Shown here one piece after another: positions 47,296 through 58,668 of a stretch of DNA of 64,000 nt. The notes beneath the pieces are model-generated. The model searched no databases and had not been told where the DNA came from. It saw nothing but the letters and a program-made list of their open reading frames with translations. The position numbers and the translations under genes were made by a program. The DNA is from Nepenthes gracilis (Eukaryota > Streptophyta > Magnoliopsida > Caryophyllales > Nepenthaceae): assembly GCA_033239525.1 (NCBI GenBank), contig BSYO01000025.1, positions 8,466,001 through 8,530,000 of the forward strand, read 5' to 3'. Position 1 is the stretch's first letter, and the number at the start of each line of letters is the position of its first letter.

Positions 47296-47457
47296 AACCA
47301 AAAATTACCACTGCCAATTCTAGATCATGCATAAGATAATTTCTTTCATGCATCTTCAATTGTCATGACTTATACACATTAACTTTTTCATATTTCATCT
47401 AGACACGCCCTAGTCCTGTCTTAGATGTAACAAAATAAATTGCAAATCCTCTGAATA
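47296..47457 (-). pseudogene. M2 RNase H segment
   Basis: The minus strand from 47452 reads RGFAIYFVTSKTGLGRV, a stop, then EKVNVYKS, a stop, and QLKMHERNYLMHDLELAVVIF. This is the chromovirus RNase H core (HEKNYPTHDLELAAVVF in the family). The first catalytic Asp is lost. It joins 49954-50060 once the intervening solo LTR is removed. Confidence 0.85.
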
Positions 47458-49953
47458 TGTAAGCTATCGGTTCCAATAATATGAAAAATAGGAGTAATTA
47501 AGTTAATATAAATAAATCGAGGTCAAAGGATACGGAAAAAATTAGATTGAAATGGCCAAAGACCCAAAATTGGCACAATTGGGAATTGGCATTGAAATAT
47601 TTGAAAAGTTATTCCGTGAATGAAGTTTGGGTTTTAAATTATGATAATCATGACATATTAAGTTAATATAATCAAAATTAGGGTCCACAAATATAAAACA
47701 TTGGATTAGAAGAGTCGAAATGGGTCCCGAATGACGCATATGCAAAGCAGGGTTTTTGCTGGCTTGACGCAGGTGTGACCTGCGCACAACCGGAACCCGA
47801 GGTGTGACCCAGGTGTGAAAAATATAATTCCGTGCCCAAGGCGTGCTCGAGTGTGCTTGGGGCATGGGCCGATCGAATCAAAGGCCCAAAGGGCGCTCGA
47901 TAAGCGCTCGAGCGCGGCCCTTTGAGTGTGTGGGTGCTCGACTAGTGCTCGAGCTCCAATCCGTGAATAAAAATGCATTCGGGTTTATTACCGTTATTCC
48001 ACGTGGTTTCCAGAGAGAGGAGAGAGAGATTGCGAAGGAGAAGAGAGGGGAAGTGGAGATTGAGGCTCTTGAGTTTGAATCCAACTTTGAGCTAGTTGAA
48101 GAAGTGATAGATTAGGCCTAGACAAGTGCACCCATACCCTCTTCTTTTGTTCTTTGCACTTTTGATTTCTTTTTCTTTGGGTATCATCATTTCGATAGCC
48201 GATTAAGTTTATATTTTGTATTACCCATGACTTGAGCATGCACATATGTGAATTTGATGTTTGATTTCTTAATTTTGATCGGTTTTTCACACGTGAAACC
48301 CTAACTCACACTCGGATGCTTTTACACACTTATTTTTGGGACTTTTGTATAAATTGTCTCTAGAATATGATCACCTATGCCTCAAATACGTTAATTTAAT
48401 AATTGGGTGTTTGATTTAGTAGTTTTATATAGAATTATGCTTACCGAAATCCTTACCCGTGCCCCATTTGGATTTTATCCGAATTGTTTGTAATTTATAT
48501 ATGATTTGACTTTAGAAATTCGTAACCCTAACTTTATAAATGCTGGCACTCCGTATATTTGACATTTATGCACATAGATTTTATATATGTTAATTTCATT
48601 TATTCCAAAATATTATCGGATGTGAATAATGGCGTTTAACCGTATGTATATTAAATTTATTAACTTGTATATGATCCAAAATTATGTAGCATGCATCTAT
48701 GAAGGGATTTATTGTCTGGAAGCTCTAAATTCATGTTTGGTTCACAGTGATAAGAATTTCCATTCGTCCATATTTTATGATGACCATACATATAATTTAT
48801 ATCATGTGAAGATGTGAATTAATAATAATTATGCAAATTATGGGAAGTATATGAAGGGAATGTCACAATTTGATATGTTTATGATTCATTTTTCCGGTAT
48901 GGGAACTTTGTGAAAGAAGTTTGGGGGACTTTTCCTTGAAGAATAAGAAATTATAAAATTTGGACCATAGATTTATATTTCAGAGCGTAGTATTCTCTGG
49001 CATATCATAAATATTACAGTAAAAACTGAAGGATTACCTGATCGTATATTGTAGCGGGTGATATTTCTTGGCATACTTTAGGATATTATTGTGGAAGCAC
49101 GAGGACTGCCTTTGGGCCATGGGGACATGGTCGCATATGTGATATTACCATGTATATTGGGTTAAATGTATACCGCACACCACGGGGTGTTGAATTGTGT
49201 GGGTCTGCGCTTTAGAATGTGTAGAAACAAACACATTCCTTTCATCATTTTACCTTACTTTTAGCTGGTAAGGCCTCCTTGCCCTAATCCACAAAGATAA
49301 TAAAATTTTTGTATATTTTAGAACTCAAAAAAAGAATAAGTAAAATGGAAACGATAAATGTATCTTGGAAAGTGCATTTGCTCATGCTTTATATATATGA
49401 ATCCATACATATTGCTCCCATTCCTGTATATTGCCCTTTATCATATTACACTTGTTGAGCATTTAGCTCACCCTTACTATTTTTACTCCTTCAGAAGAGC
49501 ACGAGCCTCTACCCGATGCGGTAGAGTAGGGCTTAGGAGTTGGCTAGACTATGGATCTTGGAGGAAGGGTCTTATGGATTTAGTTTTGTGGTTTTGCACC
49601 TTCCTCATGGAGTATTTGGTTCATTGAGATGATTTGTATATTGATATATATGTATGATAACAATGATGATGTACATGTAGTCTAACTTCTACTGTATTAG
49701 ATGGATGTAGATACTTTAGCAGGTTTTTATGGTTTATTTATGTACCTAGTAGCATCTTATCTGAGTTGACGTCATTATTTGAATTATGATGTTAGTGCCA
49801 CATGTTTTGTTATGGCTTTTGGATCCTGTGTTGTGATATTGTGGTTATATTTTGTGTTCTACAGGGATTTTATACAGGTTTGTATCAGTTAAACGGCCGT
49901 TTTACAATCGAAATTCTGTCGAATTCTGATTAGGAAAGACGTAATCTGCCACA
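47458..49953 (+). repeat. Plus-strand solo LTR (LTR-B) inside M2
   Basis: 2,496 bp, starting TGTAAGCTATCGGTTCC and ending GTAATCTGCCACA. Flanks are GAATA (47453-47457) and GAATC (49954-49958), 4/5 identical. Removing it restores the M2 RT/RNase H reading. The U3 start block (TTAAGTTAATATAA) appears twice (47500 and 47665), an internal duplication. U3 has GCGCTCGA repeats at 47890-47950; the leader block is at 48051-48125, and the acceptor-like TACTCCTTCAG is near 49494. Confidence 0.88.
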
Positions 49954-50060
49954 GAATCCTTCGAGAACCGTCAAAATCAAGGCTATTGTTAAGCATTCTT
50001 TTAATTCCTTGAAACTCTTTTCATGGTAACATAAACTAAAATCCACAATTAACAATTATA
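49954..50060 (-). pseudogene. M2 RT/RNase H junction segment
   Basis: The minus strand from about 50055 reads DFSLCYHEKSFKELKECL and then TIALILTVLEGF, matching the family's CEQSFQELK...LTTAPILT..EG at the start of RNase H. Everything upstream (gag to RT core) is gone; a minus-strand LTR abuts at about 50065. Confidence 0.75.
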
Positions 50061-52104
50061 GATTCTACAGAAATTTCGACAAAGTTTCCTCTAGAATTGG
50101 ACGAAAATAAAAAATACAACCTGTTTAAAAATATCCTGTACAAGCACACAACTAATCATATAACTGCCATATCATCTATGGCTCCAATACAGTAACCCTA
50201 TCTACTATACTGGGTCTAGAGAGATGCCATTTAACAAAACTCAAAATCTAGGAACATTAACATAACATAAATGCGGAAGTATAACTAAATCATTAAAACC
50301 TGCGGAAGCATAACAAAACCATAATATAACAACAAGCCACATCCATCCATGAGTGGTTGTTTATATTCTAATATTATAAACATAACCAAATCTTCAATTT
50401 TCGACATCCAGCTAAAATATTCAAGCAAGTCTCTCTCCTTTTGCTAACTAATCTGGTGCCGGCTAAGTGTTCTTATCTAGAAGGAAAAACAGCAAGGGTG
50501 AGCGTACAGCTCAACAAATGTAATCATAACTCACTAACAATCATGATAACGATGAAAGCAACAACTGGGAGGGGGAAAAGCACAAGATGTCAATAATCAG
50601 GAATCATGAGAGGAAACAGGGAATATCTTGGAACATTAGATTCTCACGGTTACATCGATTAGGCATTATCCATTTTCATCATTATATCATCTTTGCGGAC
50701 CCGGGCTAATAGGTCGTACTAACCAACGATGCGAGAGAACTAGAAAATGAATGTGTTCGCTACACATTCTAAAGCCACGGCTACATTTTAGGTTTGCAGC
50801 ACTCGACCATCGGTTGCATCTCTACTATGCAACACTCAATAAACGACCACATCTCCACCAAGTAGCGTTCAACCAACGGCTACATTTTAGGCCTGCAGTA
50901 CTCGGCCACCTCAACATGCCCCATATCCCCTGGGGACTAGGCAGTTCATCGTTCTTCCACAATATTATTCTAAGGCGTACCACGAACATCACCTGCTCCC
51001 ACGAGCGGCCAGAATACGTGGCCATGTATTCATTGGTTCACACCACGATGGACATGGTAAGCTAAAGAATACTACCCCTATGAATCATGATCCTAGTTTC
51101 AATGTTGGTTTCAACACTTAGAGAGGAAAATCCACTTTTGCTATACACATTCACAACTCGAAAAATCTCATTCCCATCACATACATCTCCATCAGGGAGA
51201 TCATTCCATCACAATACACAATGTAGATTCCCTTCCATTTACTTGCTCGGTTCGTAACTTTTTGTGGGACTCAATCCCGTTATTACAATTCAATTCATGT
51301 TCACAAGAGAATTCCAAATTTCATACCTTTGATAATCACGTATCAATTTAGAAGCCTCCTGGACTTGTTTTCTTGCTTCCGGTGCCCAAATACACATTTT
51401 AGGGGCTTACACTTTAACACAACATTTAACATAAGTTTCATCATAATTAAATAGAGCCAAATCATGTAAATTTCCTATTTATTTTCGGATGAATAGTGCC
51501 AAGGCTCATTCGGAACATCCGGACACCACGAACGGTTCGTTACTTGTGAGATCAGACATCCGGTTGATACATACGCACAATTGGGACATGGTGATTCATC
51601 TTTTAGGCTTGATTCAATGTAATACAAGGGTGGAAACATGCATTTTTCCATTTTATATTCGGATGAATAGTGTCGGTCGCAATTTAGAGGCCCTAGATGC
51701 CACGAACGGGTCAAAATGTGCGCAATCAAACCCGCGGCTGACATATATATGTATTTAGGACGTGAGGATTCATATTTTGAGGTCAAAATAATATAATTCG
51801 GAGGGAAAAATAGTGAACCCGAATCTGGGAGTGGGTTAGGGTTTTACGATACCAAATCGGTCGATTTAGACCACAATTTGGACAAAGAACTACATATTCC
51901 TTGAACATAATTCATGGGCTACACATTTTTTAGATTTTGGGTGGGTATCGGAACGATAATACCTGATGGAGAATGTGTAAAAATCACAAGATAACAAATA
52001 GTGAGTATGAGAACACTTGCCTTGACGTGCTCTACATTTTGTCCAATTAGCTCGAGCTCGGAATCGTACCCGAAGGCCTCCATTTTCCCTTTTTTCCTTC
52101 GCGA

Positions 52105-52250
52105 GCTCCTCCTCTCACCGGGCTCCCATGGGTGCTGCCGCTGCTCCACCGCGACGCCCAGCCGGCCACCACCTCGCACGGCCGTCGCCGGCCACTGCCG
52201 ACCCGTGCGCCACCGGCGCCGGCGCCGTTCACCTCCTTCTCCCACTGATG
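52105..52250. other. GC-rich island within LTR-C
   Basis: About 145 bp of very GC-rich sequence (CCGGCGCCGGCG, GCCGTCGCCGGCC) within otherwise AT-rich surroundings. It lies between the LTR leader and the (TTA)n tract, where sister LTRs have GA-rich leader only. Open frames cross it on both strands (for example Arg/Gly-rich on the minus strand), which is expected of stop-poor GC-rich DNA. Confidence 0.7.
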
Positions 52251-52319
52251 AACCCTAACCCTCCCCCCTTCTCTCTCTTCGAATTTCCCCTCTCCCGATT
52301 CTGTTCCCCCCCTTTTAGC

Positions 52320-52320
<1 letters not shown>

Positions 52321-52386
<66 letters not shown>
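52321..52386. repeat. (TTA)22 microsatellite in LTR-C U3
   Basis: Perfect run of 22 TTA units, the longest simple repeat in the window. It is in the same relative position as the (TTA)n of LTR-1. Confidence 0.97.
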
Positions 52387-52387
<1 letters not shown>

Positions 52388-52592
52388 GTTTTTTTTAATT
52401 CCAATTTAATTTGATACCCAAACGATCGAGTGGATACACTCCGGGCACCGGCCCAACAATTTTAAATATTCTCCCAAAATTTTATAATATTTATTTAATT
52501 TTTCCCATGCACGAATTACCCAAAATTACTGAAAATAATAAATAATTTTAATTTTATCCGATAAAAATAATTCGAGATTTCGGAATGTTACA

Positions 52593-53083
52593 GTAGGTGA
52601 GATGAAATACAAATTCTTGGATATATTTATCTATTGAATATTGTATGATTGTTCATGACTCTTGACATACATTAGATATTGTATATCTGAAACATTTATT
52701 ATCATTCCCTGTTTGTTTTTAAATTTGTTATCACTTGTTGAGTATTTGGCTTACTCTTGCTATTTTTTTTTCTTCCAAAGTAGTGGGTTTAAACGATGAT
52801 GATTCTAGAGTTGGATAAAAGGTTGTGGCAAGAGAAATTGAGGCCCAGTGGGAGAGAGTGTTGATTTTATGCTCTTGAGATACATTTTGATATCTTGCCT
52901 TATTTTGTTGGGATTTTTAGGACAGTGTATTTTTTTTTTCAGATTTATCATTGGTGTAAAGATGTTTAGATTATTATATTTTTTTTTCAGTTGTGGATGT
53001 GATATATATTGTTTTGAGACTTAAATTCTTCTATGTGATCAAATTTGGGTATTAGTTGTGGAATTTGGGTTAGGGTCATCACA
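52593..53083 (+). repeat. Distal 5' LTR remnant (LTR-D)
   Basis: Carries the late U5 wording CACTTGTTGAGTATTTGGCT followed by a T-rich tract and TTCCAAAGTAG, as in the other LTRs, and ends GGGTCATCACA at 53083. The U3, leader and early U5 are missing; LTR-C abuts on the left. Confidence 0.75.
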
Positions 53084-53089
53084 ACCTTA

Positions 53090-53100
53090 TGGTATCAGAG
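53090..53100 (+). other. Primer-binding site, initiator-Met tRNA type
   Basis: TGGTATCAGAG, six bases after the LTR end at 53083. It matches the first 11 bases of the usual plant Met-tRNA primer site and is the clearest primer site among the gypsy copies in the window. Confidence 0.85.
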
Positions 53101-55405
53101 AATTAAGATTTTGTGCGAACACTTGATGATTTTTGGAGTTAATAATATTTGAGGATATTAGATAGTTCAATAATATTTCAGAATTTAGATTTATTTATAA
53201 TAAATCAAGTCTTGGTGGAGAATAGTATGTATTTTGGAGGACTTTCAAAGCTTGGTATTTTGATGTTTGGATTCGTTAGCTATTTTGAAAACTTAATATA
53301 TCAATGATTGTTCTAGGTTGAGGAAAAAAAAAATTTTTTTTAGCCTTTCTTGAGGAGTTAGAAGATTGTTGGCAATTTTGAGTCGTGAAATGTATCATAA
53401 TTCTGGGTTTAGGGGGAAATTGGTAGGACATTATATTAATTTAGGTTAGGTTCTAAATTTTCTTATTTTATCGGTTGTCGAGACAACAAAATACAAGCAC
53501 AGGAGACTCCTGCAAAACTTATGATGGCATTCATACAAAGTTGCTTAGCTCATAGTACAAGCTCTCAACACCTTGACTTGTAGATCTTAGACGGTGAATG
53601 TGCCAACTTCTATTGTTTAGCTATTCAGAAGAAGAGGACCACCAAAGCCTATTACTATAAATTTTGAGATCGGATCATCAACTCTCTTAATATATAAGCG
53701 ACAAAAGATTAGCAGATTCCTCGTAACTTAAGGCTATGCGTTGTGCATTATCGTATGCCAAAGAAGAAGATGCCAACTTCGTTCAATTGGCGATAATCGC
53801 AGAGTCAAGTAAAACTTTCACCATTCTCGATCAAGAGGGTTTTGATCTTAATTGTTGACGTATTGCACATTAGCCATATACTTTTGGATGATCTAGAGCT
53901 TTCATATTCACAATGGAGTGGGATGAATTACCGATTAGAGATGTTATTATCAACTCGGAGATTTTTAAATGTATTACAACCGTATTGCTATTATAAACAC
54001 TGTGTAGAAGATTAGCTTCTCTATCGAGCTAACTTAAATAATCGCATCTATTTCAAAGACCTTATGGGACGGTATTTGCAAAACTTAAAGAGTTAAAGTT
54101 ACAATCAAAATTGCGATCATGTTTGATCGTCATCAAGCCAAATCATTTATCATGAAAGAATTTAGGGGTTATAATCATGTAGAAGAACAAAAAAAAATAA
54201 AAAAATAAAAAGAAGAGGGTGATTTCTTGTTTCTTGCTTAAATTCCAGCCAGAATCCAGGCATTTGAAGACTCTTGTCAATAAGCAATCGATCTAACTTG
54301 TATTGTTGCATGATGAAGGATGTCCTGGGATAGTGAAATTGCACCAAATTATTTTACCCTTGCACTCTATCTTCTTCCTATCAAAGGAACTCATGCAATA
54401 TCTGTTGTAAAGCTGTCAATAGCTGTATCTTTTTAGTTATTTGAATTCTATTTTCTCTCTATTGCAGTAGAAATAATCTTTGTTTCCTTAATTTTATTCC
54501 AACCTTTGGCTGCTTCATTGGCTATGGAGCTATACTAAAACATGTTTACCAATAGCTGCTATGCTCCAAAATTGTAGATTCTTGATTCAAAGACTTGTGC
54601 CTCCTTTGAAAGACTTGTGTTTGCAGTGCGAGACCCAGAAATCATGTCAATCTCTTGAATAACTTCCTTGGACAATATAGATATATTATACCCATATAGT
54701 TGGATAATATTGAAGATCACTATTTTGATTATGGAGAAGGAAGTTGAAAACTAATCGTCTATAGGAGTTGTCCCGATCATCTAAACATACTGTAATTTTG
54801 ATTTTGATTTCCTATTTATTTATTTGATTATTATGTAAGCAATTAGTTCAAGTAAGGATTGAGTTAATGGATTTATTATTTGCTTAATCATGATTTTGTT
54901 TTGGGTCAGTTGAAGTCTTCCTGAGCATCTTATGAATGTTGATTTTCACATTTTGATCCTTGCAAGATTCTCTTTTTGGAAAGATAGAGTTTTGAATTCA
55001 ATTAGTTGGAAAAAAATAATTAATTAATTAAAAAAATTAAAGTGATCAATTCATGACCTAGATTTGTGATAATTACAAATATTTTAGGATTTTGGATCTT
55101 GAAACTTAGAAATTTAATTCTTAGGAGTTGTCATTTTTAAAAGAATTCAGTTGAAGCCAAAAAGTGGAATGAATTATTGAGACATGATAAAATATGGTAT
55201 AGAGGAATTCACTTGTGGAATTTAAATTAAAAATGGTTATTGCATAGGTTGGAAGCTAATAGTATTTGTTGAAAGTTATAAAGATAATTATAACGTTGGA
55301 TTGCATTCTTTAAGGGCTATATGATATGCAACATTGAAGTTCTATTGGGTTATAATGTATTATTAAAATGTGATGAGAATCAGGTGTATGTCGGTAAGGA
55401 GTAAC
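53101..55405 (+). mobile_element. Internal region of a possible non-autonomous LTR element
   Basis: Between a primer site (53090) and an LTR start (55406) preceded by GGTAAGGAG, which could be a degraded purine tract. No Gag or Pol motif was recognised on either strand in this 2.3 kb. The part 53480-54650 has more balanced composition than its surroundings and intron-end-like TTGCAG words near 54465 and 54633. It may contain captured host sequence; I cannot name it. It could equally be a decayed gag with deletions. Confidence 0.4.
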
Positions 55406-56280
55406 TGTGAGGTCTTGATTTCTAAAATATGATAATTAGGAAGTAATTAATGTTATAATGATTAAGACTAGGCTTAATGTACGCGAAAAAATATATATTG
55501 GAAGTAAAAATCAGACGAAAATGGGTTGCTGCTTACTAGCAGCATGGTGCCTGCCGTGTGCTCGAGAACGGTAGGCGGCACCAAAAACAGATTGCTCTGG
55601 AAAAGCCCGCACACATCGCTCGCTTGACTGCACAAGGAGGCGACATTTCCAATTTGGTTGGTGCTCGCCTCACACTCAAGCGCCAACCTGTTACGTGTGC
55701 GGGCTTTCTATCGGCCATTTTTTGTGTTTTCCCATGGTTAGAGAGAGAAAGAGGGAGAAGAGAGAGAACGGGCAAATGAAGGCTTCCGAGTCCGAATTCA
55801 ACAGAGAGCCAGTTAGAAAGGTGATAGATCGGGTCAAGACAAATGCACTCATACCATCCTCTTTCATTTTCTTACACTTTTGTCTTATTTTTTTACGGGT
55901 ATCTTCTTTCCGATACCCAGTTAGGTTTATATTTTCTAGTCCCAAGACCCAAGCATGCATATATGTAAATTTGGTATCCAAAATTATAGGTTTGACACGT
56001 TTTTGGACAAGGAAAATCCTAACCCTCATGCCCGGTCATGAAACCCATGAATGTTTGGGGCTTTTGCTTAATTTGGGATTAGGGCATGATTACCCATGAC
56101 ATAGTCTTGTTAATTTATCAATCGGGTATCCAAATTTGTGATTTTATATAGAAATTCATTTGAGGCAGACTGAACCCATGCCCAGACCCCTTTTAGGCTT
56201 TGATTTGGAGACGATATATGAAATGAATTAGGTTTATAAATTACCTATGCCTTAAATTTGATAGTTTGACTTAAAACAGT
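55406..56280 (+). repeat. Plus-strand LTR (LTR-E), 3' part missing
   Basis: Starts TGTGAGGTCTTGATTTC, has U3 with CTCGAGAACGG and GCTCGCCTC words, the GA-rich leader at 55740-55770 and the leader block at 55773-55850. U5 is recognisable to about 56270. It could be the 3' LTR of the element with the primer site at 53090, but the two LTR remnants do not overlap, so this cannot be tested by alignment. Confidence 0.75.
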
Positions 56281-56795
56281 GAACTAAAGCCCAACAAAGT
56301 ATATGCAGGCATGTAGTAAAACTTTCATGTAGAACAAAATGTAGTAAAACAGATATAGTTGCATATTAAAGTATCAATATTATAAAACAGTAATTTATAG
56401 AAATTATAGCAGAATATAATGTAGAAGATTACAGACTAGTCAGGAAAGAAAAACAATTAAGCTTTGGAAATAAAAAAATCAGTGTAGTCATGCTTCGTTA
56501 ATAATAAATTGGTAAAAGAGGCTCCAGAAAGTAGAAATCGGTCTCAACTCTATAACTTATAGAAAATCCCTTTTCTATTAGTAAAGGATTCAACCAGTAG
56601 ACCCTACTAACAGATGGGGTGAATAATCAGGGATAGATTGTATTCATTCCATACAATCAAAGGTCGATGACAGGAGCAAGAGATCCCTCCTCGCGGGATC
56701 TATCCCCTCTCCGGGGATTTAGGATAGGGGGTGTCGGCCAGTAACAATAACTACCCTCTAGGTTAACGCCTTGAGGAAGGGCCGGCCATATAACT
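56281..56795 (-). repeat. Fragment of a minus-strand LTR U5
   Basis: The segment 56580-56790 (AACCAGTAGACCCTACTAAC, then CATACAATCAAAGG, then a GC-rich palindromic stretch around CTCTCCGGGGAT) matches, in reverse, the U5 region of the other LTRs (for example 50700-50780). The first 300 bp (56281-56580) are AT-rich and not assigned. Confidence 0.5.
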
Positions 56796-56985
56796 AACTC
56801 TGCGCTCAAGCACCACTCGGTATATATAGTGGAACTCAGCTGATTGTTATTATTTTTCTTAGAATTTTTGATAGAGGAGAAAGAAGGAGATAAGGAGAAG
56901 AGAGAGAAGAAGGGTGCGAAAACCTTAGAAGATCAAATTATGTACATCCAAGTTAGAATTTGGTGAGAATTAAATCAGGGTAAGT

Positions 56986-57057
56986 GCATTCTAAATATTT
57001 TTTCTATTGTTGCTAATCTTTGCATTCTAAATATTTTTTCTATTGTTGCTAATCTTT
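56986..57057 (+). repeat. Perfect 36-bp tandem duplication in LTR-F
   Basis: Two identical units beginning GCATTCTAAATATTTTTTCT at 56986 and 57022, immediately downstream of the donor-like site. Identity suggests a recent slippage event. Confidence 0.95.
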
Positions 57058-57624
57058 TTCTTATTCTTTGAGCATTTCTTACTTTAAATTCTCATGCATG
57101 AGATGAATTTTAAGTTATAATGATTATGTGTAGCATACATATGAAATTCTCTTCATTTTGTTGTAAAAATATATAAAATTCATACCTAAATTCATGTATG
57201 TTGTATATCCTAGCAATTTTTTATAATTTGATTCTTATGCATGTTCTAAAAATATGATATTATATTCCTACATGCTTAATTTTACATAGAACCTTTTTGC
57301 ATGTTTAGAAACTATTAAAGATATGTTTTATATTTTTTGTAAATTCATGTAGTTTTTTCAGACATTTGCTAAATTTGCTGATTTTTTACATTTACTAAAT
57401 TTTTGTACGATATATGCTAATTTAATATTTCATGTGTTAAAAATTCATCACGACTTAATTTCTACATAAAGTTTAGGCATGAATGAATAGAATTTTGAAC
57501 GAAAACTTTGCTATATGCTAAGAATAATGATTATTTTCTTTAAAATTAAAAAAATTAAGAAGAATAAAGAAAAATGTAGAGTTTTTTCAAAAATATACAT
57601 TGTACCATGGTTATATTTCAATGG

Positions 57625-57680
57625 GTAATATATTATAGCATGCCGTAATATATTATAGCATGCCGTAGTATATTATAATA
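57625..57680 (+). repeat. 20-bp tandem repeat, nearly three units, in LTR-F U5
   Basis: Units GTAATATATTATAGCATGCC at 57625 and 57645, then a partial one with one substitution from 57665. Confidence 0.9.
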
Positions 57681-58668
57681 GTAAATATTAATTCGAACTT
57701 ATCATTCATGGGCGAGAAGCAGTATTCAATCTCGTTTATAAGTTTATATTTATGATAGTTCACCTATGTGTCTTAAATAGTAACATATGACTATTAGTTA
57801 TATGAATATAAATGTAACCCGATTTTTGATTATCCACTCCTTTAGTCTGTAAGGTCTACTGGCCCTTAATCCCTAAGAAAAAAAATCAGATTTTAACATA
57901 TTTTGATGATGAGAAATGAATAAGAATATGATAAAGAATTTTGAAAAAGATTAATCTGAATTCCATACATATATATTAAGGAAGCTTCATATCATTGCAA
58001 CAGATTATAATTCATTGCCCTTCCAATATGTTTTAAATGCGAATTATATATAATCATTGTTAAATTATATATATTGTTAAGTTTTTGACTCACTTTTTAC
58101 TTTTGTTTTACTAACTCCTTCAAATGAGAGGTTCTGATATATATAGGATAATCAAGACTGATGAATGAGCTGTTTATAAAGAGTTTAGAATTTAAATTAA
58201 ATTATGGAATGTTTAGAATATTATAATGTGGATTGGATAATAGCTAATGTATGATGTTATATTTCGGACAGTTATTAGCATATGTATGTTAATTGGACAG
58301 CAATTGTATGTCGTGAGATGTATGTTGGTCTATTTGGTATCATGCAAAAACATTATGATCAAATCATAGAGTCATGAATGTCAGTAATTAAAGATAGTGT
58401 TATGATTTTTATTTCAGGAAGTTGCATATTCGATATCTAATAACAGGCATAACTTCTTATATTCGACGTTATAATTTTGGTCGGTATCAAAGCCACATAA
58501 TGATATGACATATATTTGAATCCTGTGTATAATGTATAATTTATTTTATTTTATTATAGTTGGTCAAGTTATTGACGTAAAATTTATATCTAAATATTAT
58601 TAAATGGTAATTTAATTAATAATAATTTGATAAATGTTAATAACGGAATCAAAATTTAGGATATGACA

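Larger units (their letters stand above)
50066..52592 (-). repeat. Minus-strand LTR (LTR-C) with GC island and (TTA)22
   Basis: The sense start TGTAACATTCCGAAATC is at 52592. The leader block is at 52014-52085, U5 runs leftwards, and the acceptor-like TTTTTCCTTCTAG is near 50490. The left end is blurred and lacks a clear CA terminus, so no target-site duplication can be scored. Its U5 repeat block (50753-50915) matches LTR-3 (39841-40000) in opposite orientation, so the two are of one subfamily. Confidence 0.75.
56796..58668 (+). repeat. Plus-strand LTR (LTR-F), 5' part missing
   Basis: Short U3 remnant, TATA-like GTATATATAG at 56819-56829, GA-rich leader at 56870-56920, donor-like CAGGGTAAGTG at 56976-56986, and end GGATATGACA at 58668. 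Pol sequence of an older element resumes at the next base. The left boundary with the inverted fragment is approximate. Confidence 0.7.

Noticed and set aside
47678..47978. Several overlapping minus-strand frames with Ala/His-rich products
   Set aside because: They lie antisense to the U3 of LTR-B and have no family similarity.
52001..52258. Overlapping GC-rich frames on both strands at the LTR-C island
   Set aside because: Stop-poor GC-rich DNA gives open frames by chance; Arg/Pro-rich products with no domain.
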